NCBI RefSeq assembly: GCF_026151205.1
Contig: NC_087079.1
Coordinates: 13,169,945 to 13,233,944, forward strand
Reading direction: 5' to 3'
DNA length: 64,000 nt
DNA from: Bolinopsis microptera
Taxonomy: Eukaryota; Ctenophora; Tentaculata; Lobata; Bolinopsidae
The first letter of the stretch is position 1. Every line of letters begins with the position of its first letter. Below, in pieces: positions 11,878 to 22,989 of this stretch. The notes beneath the pieces were generated by a model. It did not search any database and had not been told where the DNA came from. It saw only the letters and a program-made list of their open reading frames with translations. The position numbers and the translations under genes are program-made.

Positions 11878-12186
11878 CTTCAGAGTTCTTATCTTTAGCA
11901 TAATAATTACCCTAACTTTACTGGGGTACAAGGATCTGTATGGGGTCGAAAACGACCATGGAGAGAAAAATAAAATAATTGAATTAAAAATTTTAAAAAT
12001 GTGTACTTTATCACGAAATCGATGAGTGAACTTAGATAACATTTCTCAATATTCGTTGGCCACAAGCGACTATATCAAATATAAACCTGCACAAGACTCA
12101 AGAGATGCAACTCAATAAAGCATTCAGAGCGCTAAATGTTATTTAGATAAAAAAAGATCTTATTAACAGTATATAGGTAAGGTAGG

Positions 12187-13165
12187 CAGTGGCGTAACCA
12201 AGAGCCCTGCTGACCCAGCTGTACAGGGGAGGCTCCATCTTAGGGGGGCGCAAAATCATCGTTTGAATGTGGGACAATTTTGAAAAACTTAACTGAGTTA
12301 CTAGCAAAACAGCGTGTTTTGCTCTAGAAACACACTTTTTTAAATATTTTACCAGCATATTCTCTAAAATCTTTTTTTTTTTCTTTTTTTTTTAAACCTT
12401 ATTAAGTATAAATTATTCAAACAATATACACATAATATAGCAATGACCCTATATAAAATCAACCCTTTAAGAATTCAAAAAATTCCCTTAACAATCAAAA
12501 AATTTGTTTACCCTTGGCCTTGTGGCTCCAAGTTAAGATCTAGACTGTTTATATCAACAATGTTTTTTCTCGCACCTCTGTCTCCACGGAGAGAAATCAC
12601 TGTTGTTCTGAGGATTTCAAAGCGAAGGCGCTTTCTTATGTATCCTACAGCGTCTGAGTACCTCTGGCCAGTGTGGTACTCCATCTTACTGGCCAGCTTC
12701 TTGACCAGTCCCTCAGCTTCACCACCCATTCCACCAGAAGTCGAGAACACTAAAGGTGTGAAGCTTCCTTTCTCCACTTCAAGAACCCTTGCATTGTAAC
12801 ATCGCTTTTTCTCATTTTCATGGGACAGGTACATTGCTGGTATCGCGATCGGTTTGCTTGCATTGGAGGGGGCTGGGGCATGAAATACCCTTACATCAAA
12901 AAATCCCCTCTCTGAAGCATTCCAAATCGATCTTGCAGAAATGTCCAGCCTGGCTTGGTCTCCTAGGACTGTTCCCTTTGGTAACTCTAGACCATCAACT
13001 GGAAGAAGAACTGGCTCAGTCTGCACATCCTTGCATTTCACAGTTCTCATTAGTTCTGCAAAATCACCTAATTTGTTCAATTTTAGGGAGGGGCGCCTAA
13101 AAGGAGGGGGTGCCAACAGGGGGGCGCATTTTCGGCGGGGGTGCCAACAGGCAACGTTATGCCAA
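12187..13165. mobile_element. Related hAT-like element carrying a nested retro-insertion
   Basis: The left end CAGTGGCGTAACCAAG matches the 226 bp MITE. The right end is decayed (GCAACGTTATGCC). Sequence up to 12371 and from 13060 aligns with the MITE, and the 688 bp between is absent from the MITE. No clear 8 bp target duplication remains. Short GGCGCC-rich stretches near the right end are expanded relative to the short copy. Confidence 0.75.
12372..13059 (-). pseudogene. 5'-truncated, poly-A-tailed retro-insertion; C-terminal part of a multicopy invertebrate protein
   Basis: The segment is bounded by AAAATC at 12366-12371 and 13060-13065, read as a 6 bp target duplication. On the minus strand it ends in a ~20 nt A tract (12372-12393 on plus, with one interruption), as expected of LINE-mediated retroposition. 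The coding frame runs from 13059 to the stop at 12508. It continues into hAT sequence upstream, giving a chance longer frame to 13116. The translation contains DQARLDISARSIW, ERGFFDVRVFHAPAPS, then HENEKKRCYN and VEKGSFTPLVFSTSGGMGGE. I know this pattern from proteins repeated many times in invertebrate genomes, often beside reverse transcriptase. The function is unknown to me. No stops interrupt it, so the insertion may be young. Confidence 0.72.
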
Positions 13166-13788
13166 AAGTATAATTATATTAATAAGTCTTTATTGTTCAC
13201 GACTTAAGACACATTCAATATTTTCTAACAGCAATATTTTGTTAATCATCCCACTTATCGTTCTACCTACCATTACACCTACCATCCCACCTGCTTCAAA
13301 CATAATATATAATAATGCTTCAAACACTGACATCAAAGAATAATCAAAATCATAAATGAGATGCTGTATGTTGTCTACTTGCGTTTGTTTACTTTATGGA
13401 ACACAACTAATAAAGGACTGGCAAAAGAGGGTAAGCCTTCACTCGACAGGCAATTAAAATCATATCGTTCAAGACAAAATGTCTTGCATCAACAACAAAC
13501 AACTAACCAAATGCTCAGTCTTTAGTCAACAGAATTTGGAATGAAGGATAATTATATTTTAAAACATTACAGCATAACTCTTTCTATGATTAATTTTACC
13601 TACATCATACCTGTTTGCTGTTTAAAAAAGCAACTGTAGTGGGCCATTGACTAACGGAAGCTTTGTTCATTATTTGAAGATTCCCGAATATTTGATATTG
13701 GATTATTGGTTGATGCAATAAAAGTTATTTTATTTTTTATGATACAGCTTCAATGGCAAATAGAACACCCCGACGCGCACGCCGCACA
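13166..13788. other. AT-rich spacer, no gene seen
   Basis: No coding exon or RNA gene recognised. Between the hAT-like copy and the next TIR element. Confidence 0.6.
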
Positions 13789-15979
13789 GATGGGACCTCC
13801 TTTGGACGTTTTTATTGCTTATTCTGATAGGAAACGTTTAATAGCCGAATTAAAATGAAAATTTTTATTAGAGTTATTAATAATGGTACAGTCCGCTTGC
13901 AATTTGTCTAGCTCACATGTACAATACAAAATTTGTGTCTTCACGTATTATAATTTTGACATAGTAGTAGTTTTAAAAAATATCTTTCTAAAAAGATGCA
14001 AAAAAAGTCAACATTTTCGAGATTAAAATGGTCATAATTTGAACAATGTTTATAGTAGAAAAATAAAAATGTTACCTGCCGATACCACTGAAAATTACCA
14101 ATGCGCTGGTTTTAAAAACCGCGCGCACTTTCACGTGCGCGCGTGTGAAAACATAAATTGAAAATGTTTGCGGAGGATGTCGATCCAAGCCAGCAGCGTC
14201 AGTTCTTTGTACAGTCAAAGTTGACGCGAAACACTTTTTTGATCTTTCCGTACGTTTAAAATAATTATTCTTTAGCTAAAAGCTCCATTACTTCTATGTT
14301 CCATTTAATCTATTACTTTTTCTTTGTCATTTTAACTTGATTCATTTATCATATTTCAAAAACTCTTGCTTATGATGAAAATTTAGCCGATAACAACCGT
14401 GCAACTTTCCGAAATTTGACGTCGCAGACACAGGTCACAGACTTCGAACAATGGTATGTACCTTGATCTAGATAAGCTTTACTTCATAACACTAATTCCT
14501 GCCCTCATTTTGATAAACTGTACCGGCCAAATCATATTAGTAATTGTATTCTTTTAAAATATCTCTTCAGTCAGCAATATAATCCACAAAACTGAATCCT
14601 GGCACTCATTTCAGGTTCTTAAACGGCCAAATAACGTGTTTTACACTTATCCAACTATTTACACCTTTTTAAACCCCTTTAAAGTCAGCAATATAATCCA
14701 CAAAACTGACTCCTGGCACTCATTTCAGGATCTTAAACGGCCAGACAATGTCCTACTGTCCTAGGTGGATGAAAAGAATTAGGAAGCTTCTAGTATCGAA
14801 AATTGCCTTCATCTACCGCTACGTAAGTTCCGAATTTCATAAACTTCTGGAATAATCATTTTCAGAGTCACAACAAAGAAAAAAACAAAATTATTAAGTT
14901 CAACTAAATTTCACAGTTGCCTTAAGATTTGAAATCGACGCTGTAAGATGGGACCTCCCATTGACCACTAAACGCTAAGGAAAAGTACATAAGTGACGCG
15001 CAATAAAAGCGCGGGAATTTTCTAGTGTCTTTTGAAACATTTTTAATGTAGGCTGTAACTAATTCTTAATCTAATTAAGACATAACTTTCTTTGGAACAT
15101 TTTCATTGCTTACAGTTAACAATATATCTGGTTAAAATGGCTTTTAAGCCTTTCATTTCAAGACTCAGTGGAAGCAATTATTTCTAATATTACGCCCTCG
15201 ACGAGTTAAGACGGGACCGCGGGGTCCCGTCTTAAGAATAAGAATCTATCATGTATTTCATATGTGTATATTATTTATTTCTTAGCTTCATTTCAGATTT
15301 ATTTTCAGAAGTGGAAACCATTGAAACAGTAATCAGACCCGATACTCCAACATGTAAAATGAATCTCCTGTTTGCTCTGGATTCAAATGAAAGTGATAAT
15401 TTTGAATAAAGGGTTTACTACTCACTGACCTTTGTTTCGTGTGATAGAATTAAAGTCAGTCTAAAAACTGACTGTGAATACTATTAAAGTTATTTGTAAT
15501 GAACTTGAAGCCTAAATATTGTTTCAAGAGGGTATTATTGACGTATTCTATTGCGCTACTAAAACTAGAAATTATCGTCGCAACATCTCTTTCGTTCTAG
15601 CTTCACTCATTTTTTAAATTAGGTTAATGTGTACATAAAAATTATATTGTATTGTAGATAAGATATTCGGCTATCGGAGTATAATATATATAAGGTCAAA
15701 AAGCAAACAAAACTTTTAACAAAATATGATATCCGCAATTGAACTACTAATCTTTGACGCTTATTTGTTTAAAAAGTTGGTTATGTGCAAAGTCTTTTAA
15801 TCATATTAACTATAAAATTTTACCAATTTTTATGAATCTTTCACAGTAATGTTAGCCAATTAATTTGCAATCACATTGTATCATAATTAATAACTCAAAT
15901 AAAAAGTTGTTATCTTCATTCGGCTACAAAACGTTTCCTATCAGAATAAGCAATAAAAACGTCCAAAGGAGGTCCCATC
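13789..15979. mobile_element. 2.2 kb non-autonomous DNA transposon with ~50 bp TIRs
   Basis: The left end begins GATGGGACCTCCTTTGGACG and the right end is its exact complement (15960-15979). Identity continues about 50 bp inward through TTATTCTGATAGGAAACG. Flanking GC-rich palindromic sequence (GCGCACGCC, GCGCGCGCC) obscures any target duplication. No transposase frame is present. The interior holds a ~120 bp tandem duplication (14571-14640 and 14693-14760) with a more divergent third copy near 14490, each containing GGCCAAA/GGCCAGA. It also holds a perfect hairpin at 15206-15235 and a GATGGGACCTCCC block near 14948 that echoes the termini. Superfamily not assigned. Confidence 0.8.
15206..15235. 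repeat. Perfect 13 bp-stem hairpin inside the 2.2 kb element
   Basis: TTAAGACGGGACC, a 4 nt loop GCGG, then the exact complement. The GGGACC core is shared with the element's terminal repeats, which suggests a transposase or host factor binding block, or a hairpin left by an internal inversion. Confidence 0.85.
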
Positions 15980-17037
15980 TGCGCGCGCCAGGGTGTAGAA
16001 GGGCTTACAAATTTATTCAAGTACAGGATACAAATTTGCGCCGTAGGATCAGGACAATTTCACTTTTGTAATTTACCTAGTTTTATATTGTCATACGTTG
16101 TATGACCCGCCGTGCACGAAGTGCGCGGCTCCCCCTGTATCGTCAGGACCATAGTGAAACGGCCGTGGGGGTCGCAACGTGATACAAGTTTTAAATTTCA
16201 TTGTTTGCTTTTCTCGCGGATATGAGAGAAGAAAATAAATGAATGTGAGCAGAAGAAATGGTGCGCAAAGTAATTTTATAGTTTGTTTTATTTATTTAGA
16301 TGATAATATAGATATTTTTATTTTGTATATCTATTTGCCCCAATTTGCGGCGCCTAACGCGCACAAGTAACAAGTGTGCGGCAAGTTTGCCGTAAAAATC
16401 GTTCTCGTAATGTAAAACAATTTGTTTTAGACTCGACTCAACGCAAAGTAAATGTACATCATGTTGTACTGGGCGGCGCTCAGACTATCATTCCGCCGAA
16501 TCTCTATAATTATGAACATAGTCATAAATATAATAACCTGGGGTCCCCAGGTAAATTAGGTTGTAAAGCTAATTCAAAATATATGCGGTCGGTGTGGATC
16601 CACTTGTTATTTGTTATGTTAACAAATGTTACTCCATACTCGTCTAAATTTCTTCCAAGTAGCGCGCCGCTTTCCGTGGAGGCAGGTGCCATGCTACGAA
16701 ATAGCGCGCGCCGGACTAGTCCATTAACAATGGACAATTTGTGCTTATACCTCTTGATCTGCGCGCATTAACAATAAACGTTTATTTCGCATACTTTTAA
16801 AGCGCACACTATGCAATATATCTCCACCGAAAGCACATTCAATTTGATATGTATGAAAGAGTTTTATAATATAACTAGAAAACCCGTGGTCACAGGGAGG
16901 AACTTAATAATATTCTTTGCACTTTGGCAGTCAGTTTTAATCGTGTCATTTCGCCGATCTGTCGCTGTGAAAAGCCTCATTGAGTGCGCGGCGCGGCACA
17001 GTAACGCATCGCACAACAAGCTTTTTACCTATAGTAT
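15980..17037. repeat. GC-rich dispersed repeat, left part
   Basis: No gene recognised. Several blocks recur inverted at 51.4-52.1 kb. CATACGTTGTATGACCCGCC followed by GTGCACGAAGTGCGCGG at about 16093-16130 matches 51905-51945. CATTTCGCCGATCTGTCG near 16946 matches 51788. A CTCGTCTAAATTTCTTC and GTAGCGCGC block near 16638 recurs in the same orientation near 19228. The element's ends cannot be placed. Confidence 0.7.
16467..16557 (+). repeat. Double-palindrome dispersed repeat, copy 1
   Basis: Starts TACTGGGCGGCGCTCAG, then ATCATTCCGCC, a variable middle rich in ATGAACAT, and ends in CCTGGGGTCCCCAGG followed by TAAA. It is one of five copies in the window. Confidence 0.88.
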
Positions 17038-17988
17038 AGGCTCTTACGGGCATTGTCTGCTCGATACGCTAGGGACCCCAGATACACCTTACTAGACGTA
17101 TTTTTGACCGTAGAATCGATTTAAAGTGGTTTTAAGATGATTGGACTGACTTTTTTGGGGGTAAAATCGCAAAAACCGATTTTTGGGCAAAAAATAGGCC
17201 AAAAAACCATGTTTTTTGATATTTTGAACAAGTTAATTTTGTTGGCATGTCGGCAAAACTTGCATGGAGATAGCTAAAACACAGCCGCACAAGATGGTTT
17301 AAAAATTTGAAAAATCCCTCTATTTTTTTGGGGGTAAAAATCCAAAAAAGTGGTAAAAATTTTGACTTTTTTGCTTGAAGTTTGAATAATTTTTTGCAGT
17401 TGTATTAAATTTGACACACGCTGTAACCCCTTTTGAGCGCGCCGGCCGGCCGGCCGGCCGGCGTGCACGCTTCGCGTGCACGAGAGGTATACAACGTGTA
17501 GCAATATTAAATCAACCCAAAAATAGTCACATCGTGTTTGCCTAAATTTTTCCTTTCCGAGAAGTACCCACTTCATATACTTTATCGAAGTTTGAATATT
17601 GTCACTCCGCAAGCGTTTTTGCCAAATTTTCGACGCGCACTACGCGCAAAAGCATTTAGTTGTTATCAATTGACATCCGCGCGTTCATCATAAATTTCAA
17701 ACAGCTATAACTCAGCGAGATTATGTCCGTTCTAGCTCATATTTTCACACCAAATAGAAAACAATGTAATCTTATTGCTGACAAAATATGAATATAATTA
17801 CTTTATTTGCCTTAGAGTAATAGACTGTCAAAGTTTACAACGCGCATTGGTATAGCACGTGACTAATAAGGCCAAATTTATACTTCGTAACATATCATCG
17901 ATTCTTAGACATCATACTATTGTGTCCAATTAGCGGTTAGGTCTCTAAACTCGTAGCAGAAAACACGTCTTTTTGCCCGTAAGAGCCT
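17038..17988. mobile_element. ~0.95 kb TIR element with GC-rich core
   Basis: 15 bp perfect inverted ends AGGCTCTTACGGGCA (17038-17052) and complement (17974-17988). No coding capacity and no clear target duplication. The interior contains a GGCC-repeat block (17441-17462). A perfect 9 bp-stem hairpin follows at 17462-17482 (CGTGCACGC, TTC, GCGTGCACG), in otherwise AT-rich sequence. Confidence 0.65.
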
Positions 17989-19199
17989 CTACTACTAATT
18001 TGCACTTGGGCGGTCGTACAAACATTGTACAAAGATAATTCTCGTTGATTTTGCATTATTATATTTATAACGTGTATCGATGATCGACGGCGGGGAATCG
18101 TTTAAGATCATTTTAGCATTTAAATACACCTCGACAAAGGTTACTCACGCATTATTGTGCTTTTTACGTATAAATAAGACAATAGCCTTTTTGAGCTTGG
18201 TATTTCTTTTTAAAAAATATTCCAATTGATTTATAATTACATAAATGCATGTATTGATTCTAATAGACAGTTTTTGGGTTTTTCCAAATAGTTTCTGATT
18301 ATTCTGATTTGCGACAAATGATATTGCACTGTTAGGATAAACGACGTTTCAAAGTAACAACTTCTTATTCATGCTGACAAAATTGGTAAATATGTGAGAA
18401 AACTGTCTCATAAAATTTATTAATCAAAAATGGCTAAACGACAACAAATTGTTCAAATACTCGACTAAAATTAGAATCAAAATCTATATATATACAACAC
18501 TACTCGATCTGCTATTCAATAAACTTAAAACATCCACTAAACAGCAAATACGTGATTGTGATCGTGTGATGGAATGACATGTACAGTGATAACAGATGAT
18601 TTAAGATGTAAGTGATAACAGATGATAAGGTAAAAGATACAATACATGTGAGATGGTGTATACACAATGTGAGTGAAAATATAGTGAATGGTTACTGATT
18701 GTGAGCGAGCTAGATGTGAAAAAACATTAAAACTTACTACTGCTAGAAAACTTAAACTGTATGCAATAAAAAGGGAATGAAACTAAAATATCTAAAATTC
18801 TTCAGTACTAGCTATGATAAAACGTTTAATAGTATCCAGTTCTTCTCTCTTGTTAATTGTAGGGTTCAGATTAATAATAAACATCGCTTCAAAAATCTTT
18901 CTTCTGACAGTATTGGGTTCAATTCTTAAAATATCTACTTCTAAACTGGGATTTAACCCCTCATGACAGCTCGAATAATGTATGGCAAAAGCTTGACTAA
19001 CATTAGAAGGGGTAGCAGGGTAGGTAGCGTATTGATTCTAAATATATTGCAAGCAATTTGATCTCGATTTATGAAGTTTAAAAGAAGTTAATGCAATGTA
19101 CGTAATTTGTGGAGTGTGCTTTACTGCTTTCATATCAATTTCGGTGGAGATATATATTGCGCCTACTTTTAACTAATTCATAATTGCATTCTAAAGACA
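17989..19199. other. AT-rich spacer with short direct repeats
   Basis: No gene recognised. Around 18580-18740 a GTGATAACAGATGAT motif repeats twice, and related GTGAGTGAAAATA-type words follow. Confidence 0.5.
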
Positions 19200-19737
19200 T
19201 TAGCTGAGAAAAGTTTGACGGATGTTACTCGTCTAAATTTCTTCGAAGTAGCGCGCGCCGCTTTCTTCTCGAAATGGCCCGACGGCAAGTGCTACGAAGT
19301 AGCGCGCGCCGGGCCAGATCATTAACAATGGTCAAAGAAAAGCGAGCGTGCTAAATCACTTTACAGTTGATCTTCGAGATTGTTCTAAAAGGGCCCCCGA
19401 CAGTTGAAACCAACTTCCATCGATGTATTTTCGGACGCTGATTCCGAATCACCTCCCATGACATAGGGTTAAAATGCTCCCCTGACGAGATATTGGCGAA
19501 AAAAAGTCTCGATCACGTGATATGACCGTATTATATAAAGCTAAGAAGTTAGTCTAATTTCTCGTTAGGGTTAGGGTTTCAGCATATGCTTTTGTTAAGG
19601 ATTGGGTTAGGGTTAGGGTTGGGATCAGACTAGATGGTCAGAGTTTCGAAAAGTCGTTCAGGGCCAGCTAGAGAACGGGTCGAAAAAGTCACGTGACAGT
19701 CGAGTGTAGAATGATCAATCATCATCCTGAGAAAAGC
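19200..19737. repeat. Dispersed repeat with interstitial TTAGGG telomere-like tracts
   Basis: Repeats the GTAGCGCGCGCC blocks of 16.6 kb. At 19566-19622 there are two short TTAGGG runs. At 19689-19720 a TCACGTGACAGTCGAGTGTAG word matches, inverted, 52085-52110. The second copy also carries CCCTAA runs (51620-51660, 51960-51980), so the telomere-like sequence belongs to the repeat and is not a chromosome-end relic. Confidence 0.7.
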
Positions 19738-20306
19738 ATGTTGTATGTTGTATGTTGTATGTTGTATGTTGTATGTTGTATGTTGTATGTTGTATGTTGT
19801 ATGTTGTATGTTGTATGTTGTATGTTGTATGTTGTATGTTGTATGTTGTATGTTGTATGTTGTATGTTGTATGTTGTATGTTGTATGTTGTATGTTGTAT
19901 GTTGTATGTTGTATGTTGTATGTTGTATGTTGTATGTTGTATGTTGTATGTTGTATGTTGTATGTTCTATGTTCTATGTTCTATGTTCTATGTTCTATGT
20001 TCTATGTTCTATGTTCTATGTTCTATGTTCTATGTTGTATGTTGTATGTTGTATGTTGTATGTTGTATGTTGTATGTTGTATGTTGTATGTTGTATGTTG
20101 TATGTTGTATGTTGTATGTTGTATGTTATATGTTGTATGTTGTATGTTGTACGTTGTACGTTGTACGTTGTACGTTGTACGTTCTATGTTCTATGTTCTA
20201 TGTTCTATGTTCTATGTTCTATGTTCTATGTTCTATGTTCTATGTTCTATGTTCTATGTTCTATGTTCTATGTTCTATGTTCTATGTTCTATGTTCTATG
20301 TTCTAT
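19738..20306. repeat. Heptamer satellite (GTTGTAT)n with block variants
   Basis: About 81 tandem heptamers. Order: a long GTTGTAT block to ~19965, a GTTCTAT block to ~20034, GTTGTAT again to ~20150, about five GTTGTAC units, then GTTCTAT to the end. Because seven is not a multiple of three and the unit lacks stops, all three plus frames stay open (MLYVVCC-type). These are not proteins. Confidence 0.97.
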
Positions 20307-20462
20307 TATCTTGGCGACGACCTCTCTCCATTTATATCATTTACACAATCGTCCTTGACTTCATTCTTCGATTAGCAATTAGCAACACCTTACACCAATA
20401 GGGCTTCACAATGGCTTCAAAGTTGGCACTAACAACAATCAATTTGAATTTCGCCAACGACA

Positions 20463-20540
20463 TTACTGGGCGGCGCTCAGCCTTTCATTCCACCATATCT
20501 TCAATTTGTTTTCATGAACACAAAAGCCGGAGGTCCCCAG
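20463..20540 (+). repeat. Double-palindrome dispersed repeat, copy 2
   Basis: TTACTGGGCGGCGCTCAGCC at the start and GGTCCCCAGGTAC at the end. The middle has diverged from copies 1 and 4. Confidence 0.85.
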
Positions 20541-20602
20541 GTACAAGGTAACGACAACACAGCTACAATAACATAAACCCGCCACGCAAAGGGTTTATAT
20601 AA

Positions 20603-20710
20603 CAGATCATCCCGCGCTAGCGGGATGATCTGATAAACACATACGAGTGCGCGCAGCGCACGAGTTTTGTGTTAATATGTAATCCCGAAGCGCCAGCTGA
20701 GGGATTACAT
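20603..20710. repeat. Cluster of three hairpins
   Basis: First, 20603-20632: CAGATCATCCCGC, loop GCTA, exact complement. Second, around 20647-20662: GTGCGC AGC GCAC. Third, 20677-20710: ATGTAATCCC, 14 nt loop, exact complement. No coding frame explains them. They are consistent with hairpin ends of a mobile element. Confidence 0.8.
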
Positions 20711-20840
20711 TTATTTAGCCCTGAGCGTGAAGTGTTTATGGATTATAATTATCTCCGGCGATTTCGACAAGGGATTGTCGAAAGCAGGAACACGATTGGA
20801 AAGCAGTTCATCAATCTGAATGTCAAACCGATCTGTCATA

Positions 20841-21350
20841 GTGGAGCAATAGCTTGAACGTTAGCAGGAACAAGAGCTGGAAGGAGAGCAAGCAAAACAA
20901 TACTATTTTTAGGGCACGGACAAGGGTAGCTGGCTAGTCGCCAACTTCTCACGCCACGCGTTGGAGAAATTCCAAGAATTAGCTGCTTTGGCAACGTTCC
21001 CAGGAATTTGCGTGTAAAAGAAGTGGACGGTTACGATGTTTCATATCACGTGGTGCGCTTTCGTGTCACGTGGTATAGACTCGGCGTATGCTATTGGTGG
21101 CACGTGGTACGCACGTGACGCGCCCACGTGATCGCGCGTCTAACTGTTCTACTATTATCGAGTTCTAATCAGCAGTATCATTGATTATTGTAAGTCGGAG
21201 AATTGAATGATAAACATCAGTTACGACTAAAAAGCGGGCCGGGTTTATACAAATTTCCGGGGCGGGATGTTATCACCTTGAGATGTTTATCTAACAGCGG
21301 GCCGGGCTGAGTGATAATATGATCCCGCGTCGAAATCCCGGAGATATTTA
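20841..21350. promoter_or_regulatory. CACGTG (E-box) cluster in GC-rich repeat
   Basis: Five CACGTG palindromes within 84 bp (21047, 21067, 21101, 21112, 21125). GGGCCGGG and CGGGATGTTATCA blocks follow at 21236-21330. CACGTG is the site of bHLH-Zip factors such as Myc, MITF and USF. No adjacent host gene is seen, so the cluster is probably a property of the dispersed repeat. Confidence 0.5.
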
Positions 21351-22050
21351 TAGTAACCGACAGCCGTCTATGCCAAAGCGTCTCTGACATCAATCAGACC
21401 AAATACATGTTACAAGACATTTGTTTATTTATTATTGTGTGTTGTGATAATAATAGTGATAACAAATATTTCTATTAATTTGCAGTAAAAAGTACCTACT
21501 CAACAGCTTCTTTATCTCAAACCCATCTTATGGCCTACTTTATCACAAGGACGACTTCACAAGCTAGTTTTCCTGACGTCCTACAAGAAGATACAGGATT
21601 GAAACTTGATCAGTTTCGTTTGCTCGTTTGTGATGGTGATAAATGAAAAAAAGCGCTGCGACGAAACTGGTTTCAGTCTATGAATGAATCGACCAAGGTG
21701 GACAGGAATTTTGTCTTTCTAATTTTGTTATTGTTAAATTTGTGGCGTAACACGATACGTCCGACAATTCGGTAATTTGTTGCTTCGATGGTGTGAATCG
21801 CTGATATGGGTGGGGTTTCAATACAGTAATCAATTTCATGTTGTGTTATAACTTATATTGTATGATGTAACTTTATTTCTAAAGTAATACACGACAACAC
21901 AGCTACAGTAACCGACAGCCGTCTATGCCAAAGCGTCTCTGACATCAATCAGACCAAATGCATGTTACAAGACATTTGTTTATTTATTATTGTGTGTTGT
22001 GATAATAATAGTGATAACAAATAGTTCTATTAATTTGCAGTAAAAAGTAC

Positions 22051-22121
22051 TGCGTCGGCCGGGAATCGAACCCGGGCCTCCCGCGTGGCAGGCGAGAATT
22101 GTACCACTCAACCACCGACGC
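22051..22121 (-). tRNA. tRNA-Gly, anticodon GCC
   Basis: 71 nt including the discriminator A. Acceptor stem GCGTCGG pairs perfectly with CCGACGC. The D arm, anticodon arm with CTGCCACG, and T arm GGTTCGATTCC are canonical, with intact A and B boxes. Downstream on the minus strand a TTTTT Pol III terminator follows within ten bases. Confidence 0.97.
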
Positions 22122-22555
22122 TGTTCTACAACTTGTGAATATATTTTCCATTAATAGTATAAACTAATAATAAACTTACTCTGCTCTGCTCTATATCATC
22201 AATGAAGCATAATAAGATTAAACCAACAAGTCACCTAAGTATTACGTAATGAAAAGTGCTCGCCAATTGTCCTTTTTCTTTACAAATTCTCTAAGAATCT
22301 AAGTTTTAGAAATTCTTCAACGTTTGTTATTAAGCTTAAATCTTTAGAATCCAGGTAAGATATTAATGAGTTAAATAAATGGATTTCGACCTTTCCTATT
22401 CTAAAACTCATAAGCCAAAGCAAACCTTAAGGGTGACATCCAGAGTAATGTTCATTGGTTCGTAACACATATCGAAATAAGTCCAACTATTGAGTAGTTC
22501 AATTTGTCAAAGATTACAATGACATTTTTCCTTTACATTTTCGGTAAAAAGTACT
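22122..22555. other. AT-rich spacer after the tRNA, nothing recognised
   Basis: No gene or repeat recognised between the tRNA gene's 5' side and the LINE remnant. A third GTAAAAAGTACTGCG word occurs near 22544-22558, matching the tRNA-adjacent end of block A'. Confidence 0.5.
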
Positions 22556-22989
22556 GCGTTGAAGCTTGTCAAATCAGATGAGAGGGTCTTCGTGATCGGC
22601 AAACCTCAAGAAGAAGTGTACGACTTCAAATACCTTGGATCCTACATAACTTCAACTAGCACACATCAATATTTATGAACGGCCTTGCCTAAAAAGCATG
22701 CAGAGTCTGGATGGTATCTGGAATTCTAACATTTAGAGGAAGATCAAGACGAACATTTTCAAAACCGCAGTTGAATCCGTTCTTCTGTACGGCGCTGAAA
22801 CGCAGACTCTTAATGCTTAAGAAGGCCACGACTATAAAACTAAAAGCACTGAACGGTGCTTTTACAAGAATGCTCAAATGGCCTTTGACATCTCTTGGAA
22901 TCGGAAATTCCATACAATGTCCCACCGTAGACAGGTACCATAAAGACACGAAGACTTCATCTTCCAGAACAAGTCTACTAACTGGACTA
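22556..22989 (+). pseudogene. LINE reverse transcriptase C-terminal remnant
   Basis: The conceptual translation, with frameshifts and a stop, shows VYDFKYLGSYITST, then SLDGIWNSNI, and VESVLLYGAETQTL. These are the usual post-catalytic RT landmarks of non-LTR elements (KYLGS, LLYGAETWTL). The catalytic FADD block is absent. It is followed by the B' repeat, presumably the LINE 3' end. Confidence 0.75.

Noticed and set aside
12443-13343. Plus-strand frames over the retro-insert
   Set aside because: Shadows of the minus-strand coding frame and of GC-rich element ends.
19693-20401. Three overlapping plus-strand frames of ~210 codons (MLYVVCC repeats)
   Set aside because: They are the three reading frames of a stop-free heptamer satellite, not genes.
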